Shown here in pieces: positions 42,192 to 51,157 of a DNA stretch of 64,000 nt. The notes under the pieces were generated by a model that was given only the letters and a program-made list of their open reading frames with translations, had not been told where the DNA came from and did not search any database. The first letter of the stretch is position 1, and each line of letters starts with the position of its first letter. The position numbers and the translations under genes were made by a program. The stretch is from Paenibacillus segetis (GTDB taxonomy: Bacteria > Bacillota > Bacilli > Paenibacillales > Paenibacillaceae), in NCBI RefSeq assembly GCF_014639155.1, contig NZ_BMFT01000001.1, positions 744,001-808,000 of the forward strand, given 5' to 3'.

Positions 42192-43206
42192 AAATCAAGT
42201 ATTTATGACATGTATATTAGGATTGATATTCATTGTATCTGGTTGTGGTGGAGGAACGAATAATAGTGGCTCTATGGCAGATAGCGCTAATTCGAACGAT
42301 TTTGGAAATAGCAAGGTAGTTCGATCGGAGAAACTAAAGATTCAAGTTAGCTTTTATCCCATGTATGAATTTACCAAAAATGTTGCTGGCGATTTAGCTG
42401 AGGTGGAAGTTCTGGTTCCTGGGGGAATCGAGCCTCATGATTGGGAACCTACGCCACAAGACATCAAGAAAATAGTAGATTCCGATGTGTTAGTCTATAA
42501 CGGTGCAGGGATGGAATCTTGGATTGATCAGGTGTTATCTGCCGTGGGTAATGATAACCTAGTGAAGATAGAAGCGAGTCATGGTCTGGATATAATGGTA
42601 GGCTCGGAAGAAGAAGCTCATGAACATGAAGAAGAACCTCACGATCACGATGGAGAAGAAGCTCACCATCATGATCATGACGGTATGGACCCGCATGTAT
42701 GGCTATCTCCAGCCCTAGCGATCAAGGAAGTTCGTAATATTGAAGCAGGGCTTGCGGAAGCGGTGCCTGATCATAAGGATGAGTTTAAGAAGAACGCTGA
42801 CAACTATGTAGCTAAATTGGAACAGTTAGATCAGGAATTTATAGATGGATTAACAAATACAAAGAGGAAAGACTTTATTACGCAACATGCTGCTTTTGGT
42901 TATTTGGCTCAAGCATATGGACTAACACAGGTTCCGATTGCTGGCTTATCTCCTGAGCAAGAACCTTCTGCGGCGATGATGACGGAAATCGTGAAGTTTG
43001 CGAAGGACAATAAGGTGAAAACCATTTTCTTCGAGACGCTAGTTTCTTCAAAGGTGGCAGATACCATAGCGAAAGAGATTGGCGCAAAGACCGCCGTACT
43101 TAATCCAATAGAAGGACTTACGGAAGAAGACAAGACTAATCAATTAGATTACTTGGGTATTATGCGTCAGAATCTAAAAAGCCTACAGGCTGCGCTAAAC
43201 GAATAG
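42181..43206 (+). CDS. znuA: Zinc-binding ABC lipoprotein (ZnuA/AdcA)
   Basis: This protein of about 341 residues is a surface lipoprotein with signal peptide and lipobox VSGC, belonging to the cluster A-I metal-binding family. The His-rich loop is visible near residues 140-175 (HEHEEEPHDHDGEEAHHHDH), and ligand His residues lie in EPHDWEP, DPHVWLSP and TQHAAFGYLA. It captures zinc for ZnuBC. The frame opens earlier at 42145, but AAAAAAGGAGAG is placed for TTG at 42181. It is the last gene of the Zur operon. Confidence 0.92.
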   Translation: MKFKNQVFMTCILGLIFIVSGCGGGTNNSGSMADSANSNDFGNSKVVRSEKLKIQVSFYPMYEFTKNVAGDLAEVEVLVPGGIEPHDWEPTPQDIKKIVDSDVLVYNGAGMESWIDQVLSAVGNDNLVKIEASHGLDIMVGSEEEAHEHEEEPHDHDGEEAHHHDHDGMDPHVWLSPALAIKEVRNIEAGLAEAVPDHKDEFKKNADNYVAKLEQLDQEFIDGLTNTKRKDFITQHAAFGYLAQAYGLTQVPIAGLSPEQEPSAAMMTEIVKFAKDNKVKTIFFETLVSSKVADTIAKEIGAKTAVLNPIEGLTEEDKTNQLDYLGIMRQNLKSLQAALNE

Positions 43207-43234
43207 ACGTGATGTTCGAATTACGAATGACTAT

Positions 43235-43840
43235 TTAGGTCAATGTCTCCCATCTTGTCCACATTTCCTGCGGATTTATCGTATAAATCTCATGATCACG
43301 AATCATCATCTGATGCATGATGAATTCCCGACGGATGGTCGCGTAATCCTCATGATATTGTTTAATGAAATCGTTGATCTCTTTCTCCGTATATTGGCGA
43401 CTTGGCTCAAGTGAAGATACGAGATGCTCTAGAACTATCAGTTTCTTCTTGAGTTGAACGGGTAACTGCTTCAATTTCCCTTCAGAAGTGAAGAAATTTC
43501 TAATAACGGAATCTTTCATGCGCTGTTGTTGATCATTCATTGGTTCCAAGCCTCCCAGAGTATTTATATTTTTGTAGATTAAATCAGCTGTTGCATTAGC
43601 GCTATTCTTGATGAAGTAGTGATTCAAGGAGAAATAAATCGTATTCTTCTCCCGACGTTCGCAGATCAAACTGGCTTCGCGAAGTTTGGAGGCATGGTGG
43701 GTAATGGTAGCCGGAGTAACAAATAATTTCTCGGCCAGCACTTGACCATTTAGTTCTCCACCCGATAATAAGAGCAGAATTTTGATTCTCGTTGGATCAG
43801 CAAGAGCCTTATGATAGTTAACAATCTTATCTAATTGCAT
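43235..43840 (-). CDS. ArsR-type HTH regulator with a DUF2087 domain
   Basis: This 201-residue protein has an ArsR-like winged HTH in its first about 90 residues (HKALADPTRIKILLLLSGGE, then TPATITHHASKLREASLI). The C-terminal part from about 110 (ERRYTEKE-like SRQYTEKEINDFIKQYHEDYATIRREF) matches DUF2087, seen in regulators with unknown ligands. No clear metal-binding Cys cluster is present. A 9-base inverted repeat lies upstream (43875-43902), likely its own operator. It converges on the zinc operon, but I see no direct link to zinc. Confidence 0.82.
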   Translation of the reverse strand: MQLDKIVNYHKALADPTRIKILLLLSGGELNGQVLAEKLFVTPATITHHASKLREASLICERREKNTIYFSLNHYFIKNSANATADLIYKNINTLGGLEPMNDQQQRMKDSVIRNFFTSEGKLKQLPVQLKKKLIVLEHLVSSLEPSRQYTEKEINDFIKQYHEDYATIRREFIMHQMMIRDHEIYTINPQEMWTRWETLT

Positions 43841-43874
43841 AGATCAAGCCTCCTGACTGTTAATTTAACACTTA

Positions 43875-43902
43875 TCTAATTTGATATTTGTTAAATTAGA
43901 TA
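43875..43902. promoter_or_regulatory. Inverted repeat operator upstream of the ArsR/DUF2087 gene
   Basis: ATCTAATTT (43875-43883) and AAATTAGAT (43894-43902) form a perfect 9-base inverted repeat with 10 bases between, typical of a dimeric ArsR-type site. It lies about 35 bases upstream of the gene. Confidence 0.6.
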
Positions 43903-43951
43903 TTACAGACAATAGAAATTATTGTCAACAGATACTAAGACATAACAAAAA

Positions 43952-43995
43952 AAGTAGTGATTCTGGAGACGTACTCTTCTCTAGAATCACTACTT
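43952..43995. terminator. Intrinsic terminator of the DEAD-box helicase gene
   Basis: AAGTAGTGATTCT (43952-43964) pairs perfectly with AGAATCACTACTT (43983-43995). On the minus strand the hairpin is followed by TTTTTTGTT, giving a good stop for the helicase gene that ends at 44001. Confidence 0.88.
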
Positions 43996-44000
43996 TTAGG

Positions 44001-45254
44001 CTATGCCTTTCTTGGTGGAGCCGATTTAAAGGATTTACCCATCGGTTTTTTCTTGTTAAAAGGTTTGGGTTTTCTTGGCGATGTGGGCGTGGCTTCCTTT
44101 GCAGGTGGAGTTGTAACCAACATTGGATAAGGATGATCTTTCACTTCGGAAATCGACTTTCCGATCACTTTCTGTATATCCTTGAGATAAGGTATTTCTT
44201 CAATTTCGCAGAAGGAGATGGCAGTCCCGCTTAGACCCGCTCTACCCGTACGGCCAATTCGATGGACATAGGTTTCAGGAATATTAGGGAGATTGTAGTT
44301 GAATACATGAGAGAGTTCATCAATATCTATACCTCTCGCCGCGATATCTGTTGCCACGAGTACCCGTGTGACGCCACTTTTGAAATTACTAAGTGCATTC
44401 TGACGGGCATTTTGCGATTTATTACCATGAATGGCCTGGGCGGTAATATTTGCTTTGGTTAGCTCACGCACAACTCGGTCAGCACCATGTTTTGTACGAG
44501 TGAACACAAGTGCCGAAGCGATGGATTTGTCTTGAAGTAGGTCAATTAATAATTTCTGCTTGTTTCCCTTATCTACGAAATAGACACATTGTTGAATCTT
44601 ATCGGCTGTCGAAGACACCGGGGTGATTTCCACTTTTACCGGATTAACAAGGATCGATTTAACCATAGTAGAAATTTCTGGTGGCATGGTTGCCGAGAAG
44701 AACAGGGTTTGTTTTTGCTTGGGGATCTTCGCGATGATCCTTTTCACATCATGAATAAAGCCCATATCTAGCATTCTGTCGGCTTCGTCTAGCACAAAGA
44801 TTTTGACATGTTGTAAATCAATTAGTTTTTGATTCATTAGATCGATCAGTCTGCCTGGGGTTGCAACAACGATATCTGCACCTTGTTTGAGAGATCGCTC
44901 CTGCGAAATTTGTGATACGCCACCAAAGACAGCGCAACAGCGTAACCCGGTGTATTTGCCATAGGCTTGAAAGCTATCAATTATTTGAAGGGCAAGTTCC
45001 CTAGTCGGAGTTAATATTAATGAGCGGACATGACGGTGATTTGGTTTGCCGCTTTGCTGCTGGCTTAAGAGCTGTATAATTGGAACGGCAAATGCAGCCG
45101 TTTTTCCTGTTCCGGTCTGAGCGCACCCCAGTAAATCTCGGCCGGCTAACACTGGCGGGATGGCCTGTTCCTGTATAGGTGTTGGTTTCGTATAGTTTTC
45201 ATTACTTAAAGCTTTCAAAATTGCGGGTATAATATTCAGTTCCTTAAATGTCAT
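44001..45254 (-). CDS. DEAD-box RNA helicase (RhlE-like)
   Basis: This 417-residue ATP-dependent RNA helicase has all motifs: Q motif KPTPIQEQAIPPVLAG, I AQTGTGKTAAF, Ia PTRELALQ, Ib TPGRL, II VLDEADRMLD, III FSATMP, IV LVFTRTKHGADR, V ATDIAARGIDI and VI HRIGRTGRAG. A short basic tail (KKPMGKSFKSAPPRKA) follows the core, as in RhlE/CshA-like proteins. It probably unwinds RNA in ribosome assembly or cold adaptation. AAGGAGA precedes ATG 45254. The gene is a single unit. Confidence 0.93.
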   Translation of the reverse strand: MTFKELNIIPAILKALSNENYTKPTPIQEQAIPPVLAGRDLLGCAQTGTGKTAAFAVPIIQLLSQQQSGKPNHRHVRSLILTPTRELALQIIDSFQAYGKYTGLRCCAVFGGVSQISQERSLKQGADIVVATPGRLIDLMNQKLIDLQHVKIFVLDEADRMLDMGFIHDVKRIIAKIPKQKQTLFFSATMPPEISTMVKSILVNPVKVEITPVSSTADKIQQCVYFVDKGNKQKLLIDLLQDKSIASALVFTRTKHGADRVVRELTKANITAQAIHGNKSQNARQNALSNFKSGVTRVLVATDIAARGIDIDELSHVFNYNLPNIPETYVHRIGRTGRAGLSGTAISFCEIEEIPYLKDIQKVIGKSISEVKDHPYPMLVTTPPAKEATPTSPRKPKPFNKKKPMGKSFKSAPPRKA

Positions 45255-45445
45255 TATGTCTCCTTAGTTTGAAAAAAAGTATTGCGAAAAATCAGTCTGT
45301 TCACGGTCTAACTTACTCGCATTCCTCTATTGTACCATCTATAACGTTTTCGGGTTTACTTTTTCATTGTTATCTACCGTCTTTAGCATCTTTTGGTAAG
45401 ATAAATGTTTCCTTACGAGCTATACTTTTATCCTGGAGTATACTG

Positions 45446-45487
45446 AAAAAGACCATGTTACTCTACATAAGTAGATAACATGGTCTT
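45446..45487. terminator. Terminator of the L25 gene
   Basis: A long stem pairs AAAGACCATGTTA (45448-45460) with TAACATGGTCTTT (45475-45487), with a further CTAC/GTAG stem in the loop. On the minus strand, TTTTTCAG follows. It stops the L25 transcript. Confidence 0.85.
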
Positions 45488-45531
45488 TCGATATATTAAA
45501 TATTATTCTTATCTTAGATAAAATGGTGCGA

Positions 45532-46083
45532 CTATAATCGAGGAGTGACAACGGATACTAGAAACTCATTACCGGAAGAAATAAGTTCAACATTGTTTGG
45601 AATCTGTAGATCTTTGACTTGGAGCGATTCACCAATTTCCAGATGACTAATGTCGATGGCTATTGAAGCAGGAAGGTCTGCAGGTAGCGCCTCAACTTCG
45701 ATCATCGTAACTTGCGTCTGGAGAACCCCCCCCTTCTTTGTACCACTCGGTGTGCCAACGTATTCAACCATAACCCATGTACGAACAATTTCCTTATGAT
45801 TCACTCGTAGAAAATCAGCATGAATCAGGTCCCTTGTGACAGGATCCCTTTGTATGGCTTCGAGAAGAACGGGTACTGTTTCGGATCCCTCCAGCTGCAA
45901 TTCCAATACACCTGTTCCACCATTCCTAGTCCAACGTTGGAACTCTTTTAGCGCCACATGAATCATAGTTGATTCTGCATTCGCACTTAAGATTACGCCA
46001 GGAAGACGTCCCTCTCTACGTAAAGATTTCAAACCACTACGATTCGTTGGTTGACGCAATTCCGCCTCAAAACATGTCCTCAT
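45532..46083 (-). CDS. rplY: 50S ribosomal protein L25/Ctc
   Basis: This protein of about 183 residues is a long-form L25 (TL5/Ctc family) that binds 5S rRNA. The N-terminal L25 domain has RSGLKSLRREGRLPGVI and VLLEAIQRDPVTRDLIHADF; the C-terminal TL5 domain follows from about residue 100 (WVMVEYVGTPSGTKKGGVL). The frame opens further upstream, but ATG at 46083 with AAGGAGTG is preferred, as the L25 domain starts there. The Bacillus ctc gene is under the general stress sigma factor B, but no clear sigma-B promoter was found here. Confidence 0.9.
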   Translation of the reverse strand: MRTCFEAELRQPTNRSGLKSLRREGRLPGVILSANAESTMIHVALKEFQRWTRNGGTGVLELQLEGSETVPVLLEAIQRDPVTRDLIHADFLRVNHKEIVRTWVMVEYVGTPSGTKKGGVLQTQVTMIEVEALPADLPASIAIDISHLEIGESLQVKDLQIPNNVELISSGNEFLVSVVTPRL

Positions 46084-46238
46084 CACAATGACACTCCTTA
46101 TTATTATAATTTTGTGTGTGCTCCCAATAACTCTGGTCTTACTTTGTTTTGGTTGGGCCCCCACGCAGGGGGATAGAAGAGCACCATCACATCACCACCT
46201 TTAATACATTTAATGTAAAACTACATAAATACGCACGA

Positions 46239-46269
46239 AGGCACCTCGTTCCAGTGGAACGAAATGCCT
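46239..46269. terminator. Hairpin downstream of the nucleotidyltransferase gene
   Basis: AGGCA..TCGTTCC (46239-46252) pairs with GGAACGA..TGCCT (46256-46269), with a 2-base mismatch and a 3-base loop. The T-run after it is weak. It may end the nucleotidyltransferase transcript or lie in the leader of L25. Confidence 0.45.
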
Positions 46270-46347
46270 CATTGATGATACCATAGCATAAAGAATTCAA
46301 ACTGTCGAATAGCTTTATAGGTTGAACGGAGGTCACATCGATTTGAT

Positions 46348-47121
46348 CTACCTACACACCTCAGCTAACTTTCGTATCTCACTACTTAATCTTGCATTTA
46401 CAGGAAAGATATCTTCAATATAGTTCAAAATATGAATGGCTGATTCAGGAACTTTATCATAACCTTGTATCATGTTCCCTAGGTTATTCGCAAAGTTCGG
46501 ATACCTTTTTTCAATTCTTCGTTCATTCCCAAACCTATCAGGATAATAATCCACTTCTTGTTCTAATAAATGCATTACGGATATCAATCCGTCCACGGCA
46601 TAACTTTGGATAAACTTTGTTCCTGACAACTTTTCACCTCTAGCGTATCGGCCAAGTCCGACATACAGATTGGTTAAAGCCTCATTGATGGCAAAGTCAA
46701 TCGATTCTTGCTTTATTTTCTGAAAGTGGTCTGACGGATTTACTATATTGTCATTACCAAAGGAAGGATCCTTCCAAATAATTCTACCTTCAGAATAAGC
46801 TGCTTGCTCTAACTCCGTTTCTTCAAATATGGCAAATTCCCCGTAGATCCCATCTTCAAACATAATCTTATATCCAACGCGGCTATTCATGAAATAATAA
46901 GCTAAAGGGTGGGTATCCTCTAACCAATCCAGTTGCTCAATATACCTCTGTTTGTATCCTGGAGTGACAATGACAAAGAAATCTAGATCAGAATACTCAT
47001 CTAACCGCTCTGTCTCAATACCTACAGACCCAAGCCCCATTAAAGCTAGTGCCCCACCTTTCTTGCTGAGAACTTTCCCTAATGCTTCGAGCCTTTGAAG
47101 TAAATGTTCTTTTGTTGCCAT
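46348..47121 (-). CDS. Nucleotidyltransferase-fold protein, possibly antibiotic-modifying
   Basis: This 257-residue protein has the nucleotidyltransferase fold signature near its N-terminus: GLGSVGIETERLDEYSDLDF, with the Asp pair SDLD that binds metal. This resembles streptomycin or lincosamide nucleotidyltransferases. The rest is mostly helical. I can not name the substrate. The gene starts at ATG 47121 after GAGGAGG. It is preceded by a leader that looks like an attenuator (see 47198-47289), as is common for drug-induced resistance genes. It may also be a general enzyme. Confidence 0.7.
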   Translation of the reverse strand: MATKEHLLQRLEALGKVLSKKGGALALMGLGSVGIETERLDEYSDLDFFVIVTPGYKQRYIEQLDWLEDTHPLAYYFMNSRVGYKIMFEDGIYGEFAIFEETELEQAAYSEGRIIWKDPSFGNDNIVNPSDHFQKIKQESIDFAINEALTNLYVGLGRYARGEKLSGTKFIQSYAVDGLISVMHLLEQEVDYYPDRFGNERRIEKRYPNFANNLGNMIQGYDKVPESAIHILNYIEDIFPVNARLSSEIRKLAEVCR

Positions 47122-47197
47122 AATATATTCCTCCTCGTCCGTTATAATTTTCGCTCATTAAAAAAGTACAAGTCGGCTGTGAGGATGAATGCAAAAA

Positions 47198-47289
47198 GGG
47201 TTCAACCTCACAATTAGCGAGGTTGAACCCGAAGGTTACATTGCCTTTTTATTACAGCCAATTTAGCACAGCGTAATCATCGTAGTCAA
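47198..47289 (-). promoter_or_regulatory. Promoter, start-stop micro-ORF and attenuator-like terminator
   Basis: On the minus strand: TTGACT (47284-47289), 18 bases, TAAATT (47260-47265), then AAAAAGG (47242-47248) and the micro-frame ATG-TAA (47236-47241). A perfect 12-base stem follows (GGGTTCAACCTC at 47219-47230 on that strand's complement with GAGGTTGAACCC at 47198-47209), then TTTTTGC. AACC-TTC-GGGTT just before the stem can compete with it. The only gene downstream is the nucleotidyltransferase. Confidence 0.6.
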
Positions 47290-47368
47290 GTTAATTATTT
47301 TATATAAAATAGGCATGCCTTACCACATTATTTTTAATATAATAGTTTACTAGAGAGGATGGATCATA

Positions 47369-47773
47369 ATGAACATCAATTACACATCAGGTAAAGAACG
47401 TATCACAGAGGACAAGCTTGAAGAGTTATTTCTATCCGTTGAATGGGAATCAGGCAAATATCCGAAACAACTGTTACAAGCGATCCAAGGGTCTCATTCA
47501 GTCGTAACAGCATGGGACGGAGACAAGTTAATTGGTTTAGTAAACGCTTTATCTGATGGCATATTAACGGTATATTTTCATTATGCGCTGATCAACCCGA
47601 GTTATCAGAGTAATGGTATTGGTAAGGAACTAATGAAGATGATGCTCGAAGAATACAAAGAATACAAATCTAAAGTATTGATCTCTTATCCGGATGCGGT
47701 TAATTTTTATAGTAGACTTGGATTTAAAGCTGAAGACGGGTCTTCCCCAATGTATATTTCAGAATTGGTATGA
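47369..47773 (+). CDS. GNAT family N-acetyltransferase
   Basis: This 134-residue protein is a compact GNAT acetyltransferase. The acetyl-CoA loop reads YQSNGIGKELMKMML (about residues 88-102), and the C-terminal VNFYSRLGFKAED is the usual final strand motif. AGAGAGGATGG precedes ATG 47369. The substrate is not known. It is followed 33 bases later by a histidine kinase gene, but the two are likely separate functions. Confidence 0.85.
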   Translation: MNINYTSGKERITEDKLEELFLSVEWESGKYPKQLLQAIQGSHSVVTAWDGDKLIGLVNALSDGILTVYFHYALINPSYQSNGIGKELMKMMLEEYKEYKSKVLISYPDAVNFYSRLGFKAEDGSSPMYISELV

Positions 47774-47806
47774 TATAGCTTTCATCAAAAAAGGAGGGAG
47801 CTATTT

Positions 47807-49501
47807 TTGAAAATCAAATATAAGCTCCTGCTTCTACTCATTGTATGTGTGGTTCTACCGTTATCTGTAAGCGTGTTTCTATCTTATAATTCAATCAATA
47901 ATAGATTGAAGAATGAGATGATCGCCCAGTACAAATCGCAAGCGGAGCAGCTGAATCAATCTTTTGAAGTGTCGATTCACAGCATTGATAACAGTATACT
48001 AAGTATTTATCAGACATCTGAGTTATATAACTTTGTTACCAAGAGTACTGCAGGTACTGGGGAAGAAATAGTTGCTAGCCAGCGTCGAACGGAAAACTTG
48101 CTCAAAATATTAGCTCATTCCCTTAATGATTATAGTAATGTGTATTTGTATTTGAACGAACGTCAGCAATTATTCAGGGTAAGTGCCAAATATTTAAATG
48201 TGCAGGTTGAGACACTTTCAAATGATCAAAGTAAGTCATGGATTTCTCCGACACAAAGAGCGAATGGCGAGCTTGTTGTTGTTCAGGAGGATAGTCAATC
48301 AGAAGACAGAGATGCTACTGTATTTGTTGGTCGCTCTATATCGGATGTCATTTTAAAGCGACAGCTCGGGGTTATTGGAATTGATCTAGGCAAGGAGTAT
48401 TTTGAGAATATTATTGGTTCTGATAATGTACTCGAAAGAGTCGAGGTACTGGATTCGGATGGTCAACTGTTGTTCTCGCATTTGCATGGTGAACAAACTC
48501 AAGGCAAGCAGCTAGTGATGGAAAGCCGGATGAACGTCTATGGTTGGCGCGTAGTTACCTATTTGTCACAAGGTACACTGAATAGCATCGCCTGGGAGGC
48601 TGTTCGTCCCACTATTGTGTGGGGCAGCGCCTTTATGCTAATGGCGATAGCATTATGGGCAGCGCTTTCACGGCAAATTTCAGGACCACTTTATAGTCTC
48701 GTACGAAAAATGCGGGATGTAGGCAAGGGGAATTTTCATAAGGAATTATGGAGCATATCGAAGCCCCGTAAGGATGAATTCGGATATTTGGAACAGCAAT
48801 TTCTATCCATGGTAGAAAAGATTGATGAAATGATTAAGCAGGAATACCAATTAAAAATGAATGCATCTGAGATGCAGATGAAAGCATTACAGGCGCAGAT
48901 CAACCCGCATTTTTTATATAACACGCTGACTTCTATTTACTCTGAGGCGCTTGAGGTAGGGGCGGATCAAGTATGTAAAATGGTGAAATCACTCTCTTCA
49001 ATGTTTCGCTATACGACGGATTTCAGTCAGGATATCGTGCCATTGTCAGCTGAGATTGCCCATGTCCGTAATTATCTCGAAATTCAGAAGTTCAGATTTG
49101 AGGATAAATTGGATTTCCGATTTGATATCCCTGCTTATTTGTTAGATAAGTCGATTCTCAAGCTAAGCCTTCAGCCGATTGTAGAAAATGCGATTGTACA
49201 TGGTATTTCCCGTGCAGGCAAAGGCTGTATTGTGATTGAGGCTTATGAGAGTAGAGGAATGGTCTGTATCAGGGTAGAAGATACAGCGGGTATGCTAAGT
49301 GAAGAAGAAGCTGCTAAACTGACTGCAGAAATCCAAAGTGAAGAGAGATTTGGATCTCATATCGGTCTTGTGAATGTACAACAGCGCATTCTGCATCTAT
49401 TTCCTGGATCAACGGGCATATCAGTTGAAGTCGAGCATGGAGTAACCAGTGTTAAGATAACCTGGAAGGCGGAGGGGCATCATGAAGGTATTACTAATTG
49501 A
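47807..49501 (+). CDS. yesM: YesM-type sensor histidine kinase
   Basis: This 564-residue membrane kinase has a signal anchor helix (residues 6-25), an extracellular sensor of about 240 residues, a second helix near 265-287, a HAMP linker, and the His_kinase domain with the phosphorylated His in LQAQINPHFLYNTLTS. The ATP domain has IVENAIVHG and IGLVNVQQRI. In Bacillus and Paenibacillus such kinases pair with YesN-type regulators to control sugar transport operons. TTG 47807 follows GGAGGGAG. The next gene overlaps its end by 20 bases and encodes the partner. Confidence 0.92.
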   Translation: MKIKYKLLLLLIVCVVLPLSVSVFLSYNSINNRLKNEMIAQYKSQAEQLNQSFEVSIHSIDNSILSIYQTSELYNFVTKSTAGTGEEIVASQRRTENLLKILAHSLNDYSNVYLYLNERQQLFRVSAKYLNVQVETLSNDQSKSWISPTQRANGELVVVQEDSQSEDRDATVFVGRSISDVILKRQLGVIGIDLGKEYFENIIGSDNVLERVEVLDSDGQLLFSHLHGEQTQGKQLVMESRMNVYGWRVVTYLSQGTLNSIAWEAVRPTIVWGSAFMLMAIALWAALSRQISGPLYSLVRKMRDVGKGNFHKELWSISKPRKDEFGYLEQQFLSMVEKIDEMIKQEYQLKMNASEMQMKALQAQINPHFLYNTLTSIYSEALEVGADQVCKMVKSLSSMFRYTTDFSQDIVPLSAEIAHVRNYLEIQKFRFEDKLDFRFDIPAYLLDKSILKLSLQPIVENAIVHGISRAGKGCIVIEAYESRGMVCIRVEDTAGMLSEEEAAKLTAEIQSEERFGSHIGLVNVQQRILHLFPGSTGISVEVEHGVTSVKITWKAEGHHEGITN

Positions 49502-51068
49502 GGATGAGCCTAAAGTTAGACGAGCACTACGAAGGTTGCTGACGGAGATTGATTCAGATATCGAAAGTATCTTGGAGGCTGAGGACGGCAATGAGGGACT
49601 TAAGCTAATCGTAGAAAAGCGGCCTGACATTCTGTTACTGGATATGATTATGCCAGGTATGCATGGTGACGAGCTGTTTGAACGCATAAGAACAATGAAA
49701 CTGGATATTCCAGTTATTGTCGTAAGTGGACATAATGACTTTGCGTTGGTGAGACACGCCTTGGCAAACGATGCTATCGACTACATTCTTAAGCCATTTG
49801 ATAAGGAGGATGTAGAGAAAGCGTTCCATAAAGCAAAGGGAAGTCTGGTGAAATCACAGCTAAATAGTCAGACAGAACAGCTTGTATTGGAAATGAGAAA
49901 TGAGCATTCCCGACAACAATTTCATGCCTTAATACAAAATATTTATACCGGTCGGATAACGAAGCAAGAACTTGAATTGTTGCCTGAATTTATCCAAGAG
50001 GAAGCGTGCTCGATTCATATGGTGGTTATCAGGAATTACGTAGCAACAGTAGATGATCGTTTCAGAAAAGATGTCGCACTACTTCAATATGCAATTCGAA
50101 AATGTATCAATGAATATGCTGAAATGAAGGGGCTTGAGCTACTACCTGGGGGATCAGGGCAGTATGATTGGTGCACTTGGTTTGCCGTACGCGGTCACTT
50201 GGATCAAAGGCTGGATACTGATGAATTGACCGATATGCTCGAACATGTGCTCAGGCTCTCCTGTTTTGTACTTAGTTTAGATGAACCAAGATGTCTTCAG
50301 GAGTATTGTCATGCGATTAATGAATTAGAGAGTGACATAATGTACATCCAACTTGACAGTGGATTAAAGGTCGAGACAACACCTACACCAGAGCTATTGC
50401 GAGCTGCAGATACGTTCGTTTCCAGAACGATACATCTGATTCAACATCGATTATCTTTTCGTATTCAAGCTGATATCGAGGAGTTATTTCGAACTGTAGC
50501 CTTTCACGGGCAGTTATCCGTCATGTTTCTATTTCAGATTTGGACCAATCTGAATGCACGTGCTAAGCCGTTAGTAAAGCGTGTTCCTGGTGGAGTTAAG
50601 GAGATGGATCGAGTTGAACCTTTTGCGCTCTGCATCGCACTTGATGTGGATAAGGCGATGGTTCTTTTCACACGGGTGCTGGAAGATTATATTGTGGAGG
50701 CGGATACAGGCACAGACTCAATCAGCAGAAAGAAAGACAATCGTGCCTTTGTGGTTAAGGAATATATTGATTTTGCATTCTGTGAGCCTTTGTCGTTGGC
50801 CGATCTGGCTAAGCGCTTTTATGTGAGTAAGGAATACTTGGCGGCACAATTCAAAAGTCAGTTTGGAATGACGGTTATGCAATACATCCATTTTCTTAGG
50901 CTAGAATTGAGTAGACAGCGTTTAGAGGAAGCTGATGAGCCTGTGTCGTCGATAGCAGTAGCTGTAGGTTATGATCATTTCAGTTATTTTGACAAACGTT
51001 TCAAAGAAAAGTATGGAGTAACGCCATCGGAGTATCGTAATCGATATAAAAAACAGATAACACCTTAA
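49482..51068 (+). CDS. yesN: YesN-type response regulator with AraC DNA-binding domain
   Basis: This 528-residue protein has an N-terminal receiver domain (phosphoacceptor Asp in DILLLDMIMPG, about residue 55; Lys in LKPFDKEDVE), a long middle region of about 270 residues, and a C-terminal AraC-type double HTH (LADLAKRFYVSKEYLAAQFK, and VSSIAVAVGYDHFSYFDKRFK). It should be phosphorylated by the overlapping kinase and activate the ABC importer genes next to it. ATG 49482 overlaps the kinase end. Confidence 0.93.
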   Translation: MKVLLIEDEPKVRRALRRLLTEIDSDIESILEAEDGNEGLKLIVEKRPDILLLDMIMPGMHGDELFERIRTMKLDIPVIVVSGHNDFALVRHALANDAIDYILKPFDKEDVEKAFHKAKGSLVKSQLNSQTEQLVLEMRNEHSRQQFHALIQNIYTGRITKQELELLPEFIQEEACSIHMVVIRNYVATVDDRFRKDVALLQYAIRKCINEYAEMKGLELLPGGSGQYDWCTWFAVRGHLDQRLDTDELTDMLEHVLRLSCFVLSLDEPRCLQEYCHAINELESDIMYIQLDSGLKVETTPTPELLRAADTFVSRTIHLIQHRLSFRIQADIEELFRTVAFHGQLSVMFLFQIWTNLNARAKPLVKRVPGGVKEMDRVEPFALCIALDVDKAMVLFTRVLEDYIVEADTGTDSISRKKDNRAFVVKEYIDFAFCEPLSLADLAKRFYVSKEYLAAQFKSQFGMTVMQYIHFLRLELSRQRLEEADEPVSSIAVAVGYDHFSYFDKRFKEKYGVTPSEYRNRYKKQITP

Positions 51069-51103
51069 TATTGTGCTAATACAAACCTTAATATCTGGAT
51101 AGG

Positions 51104-51154
51104 ACCCCCTTTTAGAATTGTCTATACTTAAGACAATCAATGAAGGGGGTTTTT
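51104..51154 (+). terminator. Hairpin with U-run overlapping the binding-protein RBS
   Basis: ACCCCCTT (51104-51111) pairs with AAGGGGGT (51143-51150), and ATTGTCT (51117-51123) with AGACAAT (51131-51137) inside. TTTT follows. It is shaped like an intrinsic terminator, but its right arm is also the Shine-Dalgarno sequence (AAGGGGG) of the next gene. Confidence 0.7.
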
Positions 51155-51157
51155 ATA

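Noticed and set aside
46239..46269. A riboswitch or L25 autoregulatory leader at this hairpin
   Set aside because: No known leader signature is seen; the hairpin is reported simply as a possible terminator.
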